Part shown: positions 39,901 to 50,684 of the stretch, piece by piece
Layout: each line of letters begins with the position of its first letter
Position numbering within the stretch: the first letter of the stretch is position 1
DNA from: Prorocentrum cordatum
Lineage: Eukaryota > Sar > Dinophyceae > Prorocentrales > Prorocentraceae
DNA length: 64,000 nt
Direction: 5' to 3'
NCBI GenBank assembly: GCA_963575745.1
Contig: CAUYUJ010019930.1
Span: 1-64,000 of the forward strand
The notes under the pieces: generated by a model
The model's database searches: none
What the model was told of the DNA's origin: nothing
What the model saw: only the letters and a program-made list of their open reading frames with translations
Made by a program: the position numbers and the translations under genes

Positions 39901-41735
39901 GACGTTCGAGCGGGCGAAGGAGGTGGGCCCTCGAGCAACAAGCAAGAAGGAGTCCGACGAGGCCAGTAGACCTTGGTTTCGCTTTCGACGAGGACAAGGT
40001 AGTCGGGGCCAGGCGCTGCGCGTGATCGCGGCGACATTGGAGAGAGCTCGCCATGCGACGGAGTTCAAGGCATTCGCCCTTTCCGCGAAGCCAGACATCG
40101 ACAGGGGAATCCTCGCGCCCATCTCGGTGGGCATGGGCATCTTCGAGATGCCCCGCGCCATCTCGGCCCTGGCCACTGGCGCCCGCGCCTGCGCGGCGCT
40201 GCGCAACTGGGGCGCGCCAGGCGCCGATCGGCGGGAAGGGCCATGGCGCGGCGGTCGCGGCGGGCCGCCTGGCGGGTCGGTTCAGCGCGGCGGGGCCGCG
40301 CCCGCGCAGGGCGGCCCGCAGAGCGCGCGTGCCTCGATGATTTCTGCGTCGGCGAACATCCGAGACGAGGCGCCGATGCCGGGGCGCCGCGGGTCTGGGC
40401 CCACCTGCCCAGGGCTTTCAAAAGACGGCCATCTCCAGCGACCGCGTCGAAAGCATCTCCGCGCATCGCATCGCCCACGCGGCCCTGCAAGCCGGGCGCG
40501 GGGGCCTTCGAAATCTCGGAGTAACTTGGAGAAGGTCGGGCAACGCAAATATGGCACAGAGCTCCCAAGCGACGACGTTGACAGCGCCGCCCGCAAGCAG
40601 CATGGCACAAGAACGACACGATCAAGAGGGAAGGTGCCCCGAGGAGCTCGAGGCGAAGATCTCGTTGCCGAGGGCCCCGGGGAGCTCGACATCGAGGGCC
40701 CCGAGGCCCTCGGCACGGGGCCCGAGGGGCCCCCTGAAACCCGCGGGCGCCCGCGCGGCTCGAGATAGCGCGAATCTCCCGCGGCGACCGGCGATCCGCG
40801 GTGCGACGCGGGCCCCGGCGATGGCTGGGCCCGAAGGAGGGCGATCGCCTCGCCCGGGCCCGTCGGCGCGTTCTGGCCAAGACAAGCGGGGCCCAGTAGC
40901 CCATGGAGTTCGACCATGTCGGAGACGCGCGCCACCGCCAAAGGCCATGGACCATTGGGTTGCGAATCGGGCGACTCGCTGGCCAGATTGCCCAGCCCGC
41001 GACCCCGGGCCGACAACCTGTCCGCGCCGTGCGCTCGCCCGCAGGCGCTGCCGGCTGCCGCCCCCAGCGGCGGCGACGAGGGCCATGGAGAATCTGAATT
41101 GGGCGGGGCTTCGCGAACGCGCGAAGCATGAGTTGGCAAGGAAGCAGATCACCGCGGCCGCGGCAGGCGCGGCAGCCGAGGCCGCGGCGAGGTCAAAACC
41201 GCGAGCAGGAAGTCCCTCGGGTTCGAAGCAGACGTCGGGGGCGCGCTCGGCAGCGCCCGCAGGGGCAGTCTCCGAGGCAGCGGGGCCATCGACGCAGACG
41301 CGCGCGCAGGAGAAGGCGCGCGTGAAGTCCGCTCACTTCCCTATTACATCCCTTCCGCAACTGTCTCAGGTATTGGCATTCTGACCATCGTGCACTGCGC
41401 ACTGCGCAGTGCCTTGGAAAAGGAGTCACCCTCCCTGCCCCTACTGACGGACCCCGTGCAGGAACGGCCCCTCGGCCGTCTCCCTGTGCGCGCAGGTTAT
41501 CCGCATTTTTTTGACCGCCCTTTGCTGTTGCAATTCGCGTCATCTTGGATTCCGCCGCTTGGCGTCGCGACCTCATTGTGCTGCCCGCGAGCGCGCGATC
41601 TCCTCGACTGCGCGCGCTAGCGACGGCATCGGGGAGAGGGCGCGAGAAACTGCCATGCCCATTTCCCCCCTCTCAGGCGACGGCGGCGCCGCGTCTTTCG
41701 CGGCGGCCCTCGGGGAACTCTTACCTGATTAGCCG
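39901..41735. other. GC-rich region with overlapping ORFs, function unclear
   Basis: Frames of 280-350 codons overlap on both strands (plus 39923-40768 and 40551-41384, minus 40065-41129). Products are Ala/Arg/Gly/Pro-rich. The most protein-like part is plus 41087-41384, with an Ala-rich helix after R-E-R-A-K-H-E-L-A. Protease or integrase continuation of the outer element would be expected here but is not recognisable. A GCACTGCGC / GCGCAGTGC inverted repeat lies at 41391-41413. Confidence 0.35.
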
Positions 41736-44580
41736 ATGCTACCGCCGCCCCCGCGTGTTCACGCGCCTCGACCCTCGCGGCAGCGGCTGGATTCGCCTCC
41801 CGCGAAGCTTGGTGCATCCCACCCGTCGGCGGCCACGCCCGCAATTGTCACGTCTGTCGTCGGAGCCGACACTGGTTTCACTACGCCTACTGCCTCCCCA
41901 CCCACTTTCGTCGGCGCCAGCGTCGGTGGCCACGACCGCAGCGGCCGCCGCCCCGCGAACATGCCCCCTGACATTGCTCTCGCTCGTAGCAACCGCTGGG
42001 CCAAGGTTCCGTCGCCAACAAATGTCTCCGTCTCAGAACGTGCGCGGGGCATAGAGAATCGCACTGGACGGACGTCTCAGCGACAGGTTCCCAAAAGGTA
42101 TCACATTCGTTCTCCTACTCGAGATGCCAGCCGCAGCCCTTCGCAAAGGCGCAACCTTGTTGCGCAATCCTCTCCAACTGCCTGTGATCTGGCAGAGCTT
42201 CGAGACCAGGATGAAGCATGCGCGACCCAACAGCGATCGGGTCTGGCCGCTCAGACGGCCACAATCAAACATGAGCTACAACATGCTTTTGCCCTGGTCG
42301 ATGCTAGGATCGCCGAGGATCGATCGATCATCTCTCAGGTTCAATCCCAGGTCGAACAGATGGGGTTACACCGAGGTGACGACTCCAGAACGATCCAGAC
42401 GCTTCACGACTACCTCCTACGGATGGAGGCACAATTTGTGACCGTCAGGGATACAGGGACTGTTGCTGTCAGGACATTACACGATGAGCTCTTGATGGCA
42501 CGGCAGACCCCACCTATGGAGGTACGTGGACCTACGGACTCTCAGCTACGTGAGGACTAGGATGCGCTTCGCACCCAGGTCCACCAGCACGCTGCCACGA
42601 TACACTCCACCCACACCGCCCGCACGTCCGAGTTAGATGGTAAGCTGCGCGGCGCCGAGACGGCCCTCACTCACCGTATTGAAACTTCCGAAGGACGCGC
42701 GCCAACGCTCGAGAACCGAGTCTCCCAGGTCGAGCAGCAGATCCCCGAACTACGTGCGGACTGCGCTGGTTGAGTTGCGTGTTGTACGAACCCAGATTGA
42801 TCGGTTGGGCACCCCGGCTTCGGTTCACGATGTCGCCTCCCTCGAAGCCCGCGTGGCCGAGGTGCAGCAGGCGGCGGGCCACGCGCAGTTGCGACTCACC
42901 CAGATCTCCAACGGAAGAGACGCTGAGAAAGCACGGGCCGACTCAATCCTAGCCCGCTTGGAACAAGAGCGCGAAGCACACAACCAACGATTCCAAGACC
43001 TTGAGCGCAGGCTGGACAGGCTCTCCCAGCGGACCGACGACACCAACGTCGAGATACGTGGTCTCCCACAGAGTGTCCAACATATGCAGCACAGCGTTAC
43101 GACCAACGAAGCTACACTGACCTCACACGTCAGCAACACCGAGCTCCACCACCAACCTCCAGACCATCGACGCGCTCCTACGCACGCCGATGGTGACATC
43201 CGCACAGGCCATGCACGACGCACCTCGCCAGGTGCCGCTTCAGCCGCGGCCTCTTCTCAGACGCGTCACGTTTCACTTGTGCGACCTCCGTCTCCAACAC
43301 AACTGGTTCCTTCGCAGTCGTTATCGCACGCCTCTGCTACCACCGCAACCCCTATCAAGGAGTACGACACCGCACGTATACCACAACTGCCACGCATTAC
43401 ACATCTATAAGAGTGGCAGCAGACGGTTCGCAACAACTTTGGCAGTGCTTCTGGGCGCCTTGCCAAGGCTGACGCATTCCTCTGCGTTGCAGAAGAACCC
43501 ACAACGACATGCGATGACCTTCAGGAAAGCGGCGACTTCGAGAGTACCGACTGCAAACTCGCAGCCGGACTCACTGCTGTTTTGAATTCTGAGTTCGGCT
43601 CAGGAGCACAGAGCCGGCCGCGTGCTGAAGGACAGACATATCTTTTGGACGATACTACAGTCCTACAAAGTCACAGACGCCGACGACACCCTGCACGACT
43701 TCGAGCGTCTGCAATTACTACGCATACGTATCGACGACCTACAACGGGTCATCGTGGGCTGGGACAATCTATTATTGGAACGCGCGAATCACCCGACACG
43801 ATCATACTGGAGACATTATCCCGAGCACAGGTATGACGACACTATTTGATGAAACAGGATATGCACGACTACAACGACATGGCTCCCAACGCCCCCAATA
43901 GAACGTACGAGTGGCTTCGGCAGCGAGTTCGGGACAATCTCGAACTCCACCGACTTGAGCGCAACCAGCACAACCTCAAGAACGAGTCGAGCAGACACTA
44001 CTCTGTGGCATGTGCGGCGTTCAAATCTGGGAGGTGCAAGAATGGGGGAAGGTGCAAGATGCTCCACGCGGGCACCAACAGTCGTCCGGAGACTCGACCG
44101 ACTCCACGGTCATCTACCCGTGACCACCGCGACAGACGATGTTCTATTGGTCGCTCTACCGGACCAACGACGAAATACAAGCTTCGGCAGAACTTCTGCT
44201 TTGCTTTCGCCATGACTGGATCCTGTCCCAAGAGAGATCGCTGCACGTACCCCCACCTACCAGCCTGCACCTCCTACGCAGACCCGAAGCAAACGTGCGA
44301 GCGCGGCGACCAGTGCCGCGACGCTCACATCAACCCCAACACTAAGACTCCTGACTGGAGCACTGTTCGGCAAAGCAGCAAAGACAGCCGAAGCAGGACG
44401 CCCTCCCAGCGACATGCGGGGGGCAGGAGGCAACAGACAGTGCCCCCGCAGTCTGGGGGGCACGCGTTGGTCACAACGAGGGCCGCCGTCTCCACGACGC
44501 GGGGGGCGATGCGACTCGCGCTCTCCCGAGCGTCGCAGATGGTCACCACGTCCTCCACAATTTCCACATTCAACGTCTAG
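41736..44580 (+). pseudogene. gag: Copia gag with coiled coil and three CCCH zinc fingers
   Basis: The frame starts with a Pro/Ser/Arg-rich N-terminus (41736-42120). It continues as a long amphipathic helical region rich in Gln, Glu, Arg and Leu (about 42180-43150, interrupted by a TAG at 42558 and a frame change). A capsid-like helical stretch with paired Trp residues follows in another frame (43622-43849). Frame 43846-44580 then carries three CCCH fingers: C-x7-C-x5-C-x3-H (44011-44067), C-x8-C-x5-C-x3-H (44197-44256) and C-x9-C-x5-C-x3-H (44266-44328). CCCH fingers bind RNA in cellular proteins. Most LTR-element gags use CCHC knuckles instead, so this is unusual. Gag packages the element RNA into virus-like particles. 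The start at 41736 is only the first in-frame ATG. Confidence 0.8.
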
Positions 44581-45209
44581 GACATCCCACCGGGATTCTT
44601 CCCGTGGCCGCTCTCCTACCAGGAGTGACAGGACGAACAGCCGTTCTTCATCCAGACACCACAGCCGAGCACCGTCTACTCGCGACCGTGTTCGGTCACC
44701 AGCTCCAGGCCGCTACGATCGACGACCTGACCGCGCCGCTGCCTCACGTGAGCGGACTCTGGCCCTGTCTGACTCCGCGAAGAGGAAGATCATGATAGAC
44801 CTTGACAACGTGGACATTACTACGTACACGGTAAAACACAACATGTACAAATGGACGGAATCATCATACTGCAGAGGTGACAAGGTCGACGTCCTTGATG
44901 TCCTTCCAGACTGGTGGTTACAGGCCAGTGCGCGCGCGCTCCGCGCCGCACAGGAGGACGCCCAGCGGTTGCACGACGATATCACCACACCGCCTACCAC
45001 AGCCTCCGCGTCGGTGGCAACACCCGCACCGACGCCCCCACGGTCCACGGCTGCGATATCACGTACATGGGTCTTGGACAGTGGTTCAGCCCATCATATC
45101 CAAGACATGTCCGACTTACTACCAACTACCACACGAGACTACCCGAGGACGGCAAGGGCGCTAACACATCTTCGAGACCGCCCACGGCGACCGCGTCGTC
45201 AACGAGCGC
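44581..45209 (+). pseudogene. pol: Copia protease segment
   Basis: In frame 44414-45607, an Arg/Ser-rich linker (to about 44760) precedes W-V-L-D-S-G-S-A-H-H-I (D at 45077-45079). This is the typical Copia aspartic protease site, in which D-S-G-(A/S) is followed by a His pair. The downstream half continues in another frame near 45180-45300, with C-P-S-V-L-S-V-G, a segment normally found at the end of the Copia protease. A frameshift therefore lies between about 45110 and 45200. The enzyme would release gag and pol products. Confidence 0.85.
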
Positions 45210-46365
45210 ATGAAGCCCAAGCTACCGCAGATTGGCCTCTCCAGTTCAGCCCTGGCTATGACGGATTGTCCATCGGTGCTCTCAGTGGGACAATTGGTTC
45301 AGGAAGATGGTTGGAGACAGCTTTGGGGTCCTACTCTTGGTTATTTACTTCAAGACCCTCGCCCGCAATGGCGCAGAGTTCGCGACGACAATCGAATCCC
45401 AGAGCCCGATGCCCACAATCTGCAGAAGATTCCGCCTCCCGACTTGCAGATATCACTTCCCGCATCACGATGTTCTTCATCGTTATTGGCGCCCACTGCA
45501 CACGAGGACCCAATTTTGCCGGTGGCCACGCCAGCAGCGCCGGTGGCTACACCAGCACCGACGCTGCAGACAGCCACGCGCGACCACAACCAGGTTCCGA
45601 CGACTAAGCCGGTGGCCACACCTGCAATGCCAGGCAGACCACGTCTTCCCATCGACCCTTCGCACTACAATACACATACTCCGAAGCATCCAGGTTGTGA
45701 GATTTGTGCGCGGATCCTGGTACATAACACGCCATGTCGACGACAGCGCCGCGCGAATCCACCTCGTGACCCTACCGCCGATGACGATCAATATGAAGGC
45801 TTTGTACCACAGCGATTCGGCGAGGCTCTGACTGCAGACCACATCGTACTTGCTGCGGACGAGGCTGCCGACAAGTACGGTGACAAGGACGCTCTCGTTG
45901 CGCTGGACAAGTTCACGGGCGCTATCATGGAATGCCCCGCTAAGCATAAAGACGCCGAGATTACCAAGGCATCGTTCCTGGAGGTCCTTGCACCCAATGA
46001 TGAGGTCAAACACACTTACACAGACAATTCTGGAGAACTATAGCAAGCACGCCGACAGTTGGGATGGCGTCATGATACCAGCACTCCACTGGCCACAGAC
46101 AAGCGGCATGGCCGAGCGTGCGGTCAAGTTTGTCATGCAGGGCACACGGGCTGCACTCCACAGTTCTGGCTTTGGTCATGAATGGTGGAAAGAGGCTATG
46201 CAGGCATGGTGTTGTGGCCGCAACTTCACTACCCGACCGTGCCACGGAGTTGCTGCGACTACGGATGCATACGCCGACTTCTCTTCACACGAAGTTCACT
46301 TCGGAGGGTCCTTCCAAGGACATATGGTTCCATTTGTTGCTCCTGTATCCAGCCGAATGGGATGA
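45210..46365 (+). pseudogene. pol: Copia integrase
   Basis: Frame 45210-46043 contains the zinc-binding H-x3-H ... C-x2-C cluster (Y-N-T-H-T-P-K-H-P-G-C-E-I-C, about 45662-45710) and the first two residues of the D-D-E catalytic triad: D in T-A-D-H (45837-45839) and D in Y-T-D-N-S-G-E (46023-46025). A TAG at 46041 and a frame change follow. The third residue, E in G-M-A-E-R-A-V-K (46114-46116), is in the frame ending at 46365. Spacing from second D to E is about 30 codons, near the usual 35. The integrase would insert the cDNA; here it is split across frames. Confidence 0.88.
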
Positions 46366-48430
46366 CCCCAGTGTCTCGATTCCCACCGCACCAGAACACC
46401 CTGAGACTCTCGGCTCCGGGGGGCCGCCTCAAGAGGCATCCGAGCCTTTGGCTCCGGCCCCCGAGCCTGACTACTGGGATCAGCGCGGTGAGGCTATCCT
46501 TCGCCACATTCGCGCACCACGGACTCAGCTCTTTCGCAGCTCTTTCGCCGTGCCGACGACGTCATCGGAATCCCTGTTCCAGTGAGCAAAATCGACGTCA
46601 TTCGCAGCTTGCAACTACGTCGAGCTTCGAATGGGAGACGCACTTCCGCGATGCGCTAGGCGGTTCCGCCAACGACAACCGCCATCTCAGCGAGCCTTGG
46701 ACGGGCGTCGTTCGCTTCCACAAGCGCCCCGAGAGCACTGCCGACGTCAAGGTCAACATCCTCGGTCGGGATACTCGCGTCCAAGCTACTGCTCGACCTG
46801 ACTTTGTGTCTGGAATACGATGTCCAAGCAAGAAAGAGCGGCAGAACGAGAGTTTCCCAATGACGTCATCCGAGCACGGAAAGTCCGCCACGACTCTGCT
46901 CTTCGCATCTGGACTCGCGCGGACAGAAACACGTCGATTTCAGACAACCGACGGTGACGGACCACCCTGGTCCAATGTGGAACGACGCATTACGCGCGAC
47001 CTTCACAGCCACGCCGTGATCAGGGACGGGACAGCGGCGGGCACTGCGGACAGGCGCATCACCAATGCGCTGCTTCCAGATGGACCACCTGACATCATCG
47101 CTGTTCTTTACTGCCGCCCAGCGCTGGATGCCAATCCTGCAGGCGCTGTGCGATCGCATGCGATGACCGACAAGTCCCACCTGGTGCCTATGATGCCTTG
47201 TGTTCAGGATCGCAAACAAAGCCATCGGCTTAAGCTTGATTCTTCCCACTGGATACGGCCTTACATCGTCACACGCAACCTCGTCACCCGCAATCTTACC
47301 AAGGTCGCGGCCGAACCTCGATCACAGGATGCACTTCGGAAGGGATACGATCGTCTGGAGAAGAAACAGACATGGCTGCTCGACGCGGTGATGGAACGAG
47401 ACGATGTTGTACGTACCGCCCGCAAAGAGAACAATAAGGTCCACTGCGCGAATATCCTGGAGCTCTCATCTGTCAAACACGCAGAGCTACCTCCTGAACC
47501 CCAGAAGTACAAAGGACGCGTCGTGGTCCAGGGCGACAACGTGAAGGACGAGAGTGGCCTGGCAGCTGTCTTCGCCGACGCTGGCGCGAGCGCCTCTCAT
47601 ATCGAGTATTCCAAGCTATGTGACGCCACCGCACTCTCGCCTGGCAACGGAGGTCAACGGAGTGACGCTCTGGGTGCGTACACACAAGCGCTGCTGCATG
47701 GTGACGGTCGCATCGATTCAGTGGATACGTGGATGACCTTACCCAATTGGAGACAACCATCATCTTGGGCAAAGTAGAAGAATCCCGTGCGTCGTCTCCG
47801 ACTTGCTCTGTATGGCCACCCGCTGGCAGGTGTCTTCTGGGAACGACATTGCCGTGCCAGTCTCGAATCAGTGGGCTTTACTCCCATTCCCGGCTGGGAA
47901 GGCGTGTGGAAGCACGACAAGCTCGACATCGGCCCATCGGTTTATGTCGACGACTTCAAGATCGCAGGACCCACTGACCTTCTCAAATAGGGATGGAATC
48001 TGATACGGCACAGTGGTATCGAACTGGATCTTTCTACGAAATACTACCACTACATGGGGCGTGGCCAAGACATTTGGAAAGTACCACAGAACATTTTCGA
48101 CAAGCGTATGGGTACGATGCGACCAATGCTTCCTGAACGCGACAGGAAGCAGCACACGTCAGCGTCCAATGTACGTGAGGTTTGGCACGACATGCTTGGC
48201 TTCACTGATCAATGCATAGAACGCTATCTAGAATGCGTCTCCAAGCTACCGGGCATGCCTGGACCCCGACGGAAACGATCCCCATCGCCAAAGCTGAGAA
48301 CAACCAAGCCTCGGTCGAGGGCACCGATTGACAAACCCGCAACCCGACCGCCCGCGTCGGTTGCAAAACCCGCGCCCGACGCCACACGCTTCACCTACAA
48401 CACACACCCACATGCTGAGACGATTGGCAT
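46366..48430 (+). pseudogene. pol: Copia reverse transcriptase
   Basis: After a linker (46366-47330), frame 46182-47777 gives the N-terminal RT core: E-L-P then K-Y-K-G-R-V-V-V-Q-G-D-N-V (47502-47540) and the D-A-x-G-A-Y-T-Q block, which holds the first catalytic Asp region. A TAG at 47775 and a shift lead into frame 47787-47990, with A-L-Y-G-H-P and the catalytic Y-V-D-D-F-K (47943-47960). The thumb/connection continues (48003-48430) with H-Y-M-G and an unusual Pro/Lys/Arg-rich tail (48255-48380). Stops at 47775 and 47988 make it non-functional. Confidence 0.9.
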
Positions 48431-48539
48431 ATAGGACACATCATTCACCGACAGCGATCATGAGGATGCCGGCGTACTGGGGCCAAACGCCGCGAGTATA
48501 CTCATGAAGATGTTGTATTTGGCCCGCTGCTGAAGATTT

Positions 48540-49205
48540 GATCTCACGCATCCGGTGCGCATGCTTGCCAGGGAGATCACAAAGTGGAATTATGCATGTG
48601 ATAAAAGGCTGCATCGACTGGGCTGCTGTCTCACATCCACACGGCTTCAGTGCCGACACGGATCGATTGGTGATAAGTCGAACAAAATTACGATCATGCG
48701 ATTCGCAGATGTTTCGTTTGCAGACTGCGTTAGCACATCAAAATCTACCATTGGCGTCTCTGTCGCTCTCGCGGGACCCAACGCGTTCTCCCCCCTGAAC
48801 TCCGTGTGCAAGAGGCAGACCTTTGTATCCCACTCTTCTACCGAGTCGGAGATCGTGGCGCTGGATACTGCGCTACGGACAGAAGGCCTGCCTCTGTCGT
48901 CGCTCTGGGAAGCGGCGGTGTGCGCCGCGCACGGCGACGCTGTACTGGCAGCCAAGCAGAAGCGTCGCAAACCACCAGAACGACGGGCTTCGCCCACGCG
49001 TGTTTCTTCCTTCCGTGCGCGGTCCTCAATGCTGACGTTGCCCGCGTCACCACCATCTACTACCCATAATATTGTTGATGATGATATGGTAGTACATGCT
49101 CCTCATCCTCCTGTTCGCTCTGCTCCACCACCCGTCGTCGACCTCATTGCGGCAGAGGAAAACGAGGCAGTTATCACAATAGTACACAGGGGAACAAAAG
49201 AGTAG
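48540..49205 (+). pseudogene. pol: Copia RNase H
   Basis: Frame 48555-49205 is open for 216 codons. It starts with the usual bridge V-R-M-L-A-R-E-I-T-K-W-N (48546-48580) and then has the RNase H motifs R-F-A-D-V-S-F-A-D (catalytic Asp), S-K-S-T-I-G-V-S-V and S-H-S-S-T-E-S-E-I-V-A-L-D (48831-48860; catalytic Glu, with the next Asp after A-L). It ends in a Ser/Pro-rich tail and stops at 49203-49205. This is the best preserved part of the element. It degrades the RNA strand during cDNA synthesis. Confidence 0.9.
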
Positions 49206-49214
49206 GTTGCAGAT

Positions 49215-50666
49215 ATGATGGCAAAACAATATGAGCCTAAGAAGGCTCGCCTGCGGCAGGGCCTCCTTGAGTTGTCTTTCATTTTTCCTGTCGCCGCGAA
49301 AACCGTTGAGAAGCCGGAGATCGCCAAGACCGCCCCTCCCGTGAAGGGTCCCCTGGCCACAAGTATCTCCACTGCTGCAGTCATTCGCCTGCGTGTGTTT
49401 GTCGCGCGTTGCAAGCGTGGTCCATTTTTGTTTCGCAGCAATTTACAGCCTTCAACGCGCCCGCGCTCGACTCCCCCTCCCGCTCGCGCGGGGGGCCCAG
49501 CCCGCGCCAATCGGCCTACGACGTCGACGCCTCCGATCAAGCTGCACGCGACGCAGGTTGGAGGTGGCGCCCCAGCGCCCGCCGATGGCAACATGCGCAA
49601 CGGACTAGCCTTCGAGTCACAGACTGCTCGCAACCGCCCGTTCAGCAGCAGACTGAGCTACAAGCGCGCGACCGAGAGTCGCCCTGACGGAAGCGGATCC
49701 TTCTGGCTCCGCTCGAGCAAGCGGGGTATGCTCATTCCGGCATCCCAGGCGACGTTCGAGACTGTCGACGCAATCGCCGGACACGCGGAGCCGACCCCCC
49801 CCCCTGCCACGGCCATTCCATGGATGGCATTATTATTCGTCTGGGTTTCTAGTATGGGCCTTTACTTGAAGGACCCTTGGATTGATCATACGGCCCGCCA
49901 GTGCCCTGACTTTCCCTGGACAAATCCCCCAGGGATTGGTGTCAACGCCGAGGCGCCCGAGTGTCCACCGAAGGAGATCTGCACTCGAGTGTCGAGCGGA
50001 ATGTGGCTAGTGTTACGGGTGCCGCGGGGCGCTCTGGGTTCTGCTTTCTTGAGTGGTTCGTCAGCAGCGAGCCTCGACGAGACCATGCAGATGCTGCGTT
50101 CACCCGCCCGCTGTTTGTCCGCGACCATGGACTCACGGCGCATAACTCGGACATCAAGTTGCCCACGGATCCGCCTGCCGCACCTCGCGCATCTGACATG
50201 TGGCGGGCATATCGGCAAACTCGCCGGGGCGCTTCAGCGCGCGTGCTGTCGCGGCTTCCACATGCTGTCCGCATACGAAGAGCACGAAGTCAAAGCATCC
50301 TCGTGGGCCACGGCCCGCGGAGGATTCGGCGGCGAGAGTTGCGACCCCATGCCCGCGGCAACGCTCGCAGAGGATCACACCACCTTGACGAGAGAGTCCA
50401 ATGTGGATTCGGCGTGGGAGCCTTGGCTTCCGAACGTCCGTTACCCTGCCGACATTCCTGCCAGCGGGAATGCAGGATGTTTCCACGAGGGCCCTTTCGC
50501 AGCAGACACTACGGCACCACGCTGGTCTGCATTCGCAGATGGCCAGTACTACCTGAGCATGATGAATGACCACAGATGGGCCCCACTAGTGGACGAAGAT
50601 TTCGGCCTTGCCGTTATTCGCGCTTTGGGCCCCGACGGCCACGCCTTCAAGTGGGTCAATCTCTGA
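49215..50666 (+). CDS. unrecognised 483-codon ORF directly downstream of Copia pol
   Basis: Starts ten bases after the pol stop (ATG ATG at 49215) and is open for 483 codons, the longest frame with balanced amino-acid use in the window. It has a basic, Pro/Arg/Thr-rich first third, one hydrophobic segment (A-L-L-F-V-W-V-S-S-M-G-L-Y-L, about 49822-49866) that could be a membrane helix, and a Cys/Trp-containing C-terminal half ending F-K-W-V-N-L. I recognise no family. Its position matches the extra 3' ORF seen in some plant LTR elements, but no LTR encloses it here. The frame stays open past the TGA, which is followed 18 bases later by an ATG in the same frame. It could therefore be an independent ORF or the first part of a longer protein interrupted by one stop. 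Confidence 0.5.
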   Translation: MMAKQYEPKKARLRQGLLELSFIFPVAAKTVEKPEIAKTAPPVKGPLATSISTAAVIRLRVFVARCKRGPFLFRSNLQPSTRPRSTPPPARAGGPARANRPTTSTPPIKLHATQVGGGAPAPADGNMRNGLAFESQTARNRPFSSRLSYKRATESRPDGSGSFWLRSSKRGMLIPASQATFETVDAIAGHAEPTPPPATAIPWMALLFVWVSSMGLYLKDPWIDHTARQCPDFPWTNPPGIGVNAEAPECPPKEICTRVSSGMWLVLRVPRGALGSAFLSGSSAASLDETMQMLRSPARCLSATMDSRRITRTSSCPRIRLPHLAHLTCGGHIGKLAGALQRACCRGFHMLSAYEEHEVKASSWATARGGFGGESCDPMPAATLAEDHTTLTRESNVDSAWEPWLPNVRYPADIPASGNAGCFHEGPFAADTTAPRWSAFADGQYYLSMMNDHRWAPLVDEDFGLAVIRALGPDGHAFKWVNL

Positions 50667-50684
50667 AGTGATCCCAGCTGTCTC

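Larger units (their letters stand above)
41736..49205 (+). mobile_element. Copia (Ty1-type) LTR retrotransposon, internal region, inactivated
   Basis: Gag, protease, integrase, reverse transcriptase and RNase H follow each other on the plus strand in the order that defines Copia elements (integrase before reverse transcriptase). At least five frameshifts or stops interrupt the polyprotein, so it cannot be expressed intact. I found no pair of long terminal repeats within about 1 kb on either side and no clear primer-binding site, so the ends are open. A purine-rich AGGGGAACAAAAGAG (49188-49202) at the pol end could be the polypurine tract. The residue patterns around the RT (K-Y-K-G-R-V-V-V-Q-G and Y-V-D-D-F-K) resemble those I associate with dinoflagellate Copia elements. 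Confidence 0.9.

Noticed and set aside
39386-41129. Minus-strand ORFs over the outer gag region
   Set aside because: They lie opposite the zinc-knuckle and protease motifs and are Arg/Ser/Pro-rich shadows.
41384-49600. Long terminal repeats of the Copia element
   Set aside because: I compared the flanks at 41.4-41.7 kb with 49.2-49.6 kb and found no shared block; the ends remain undefined.
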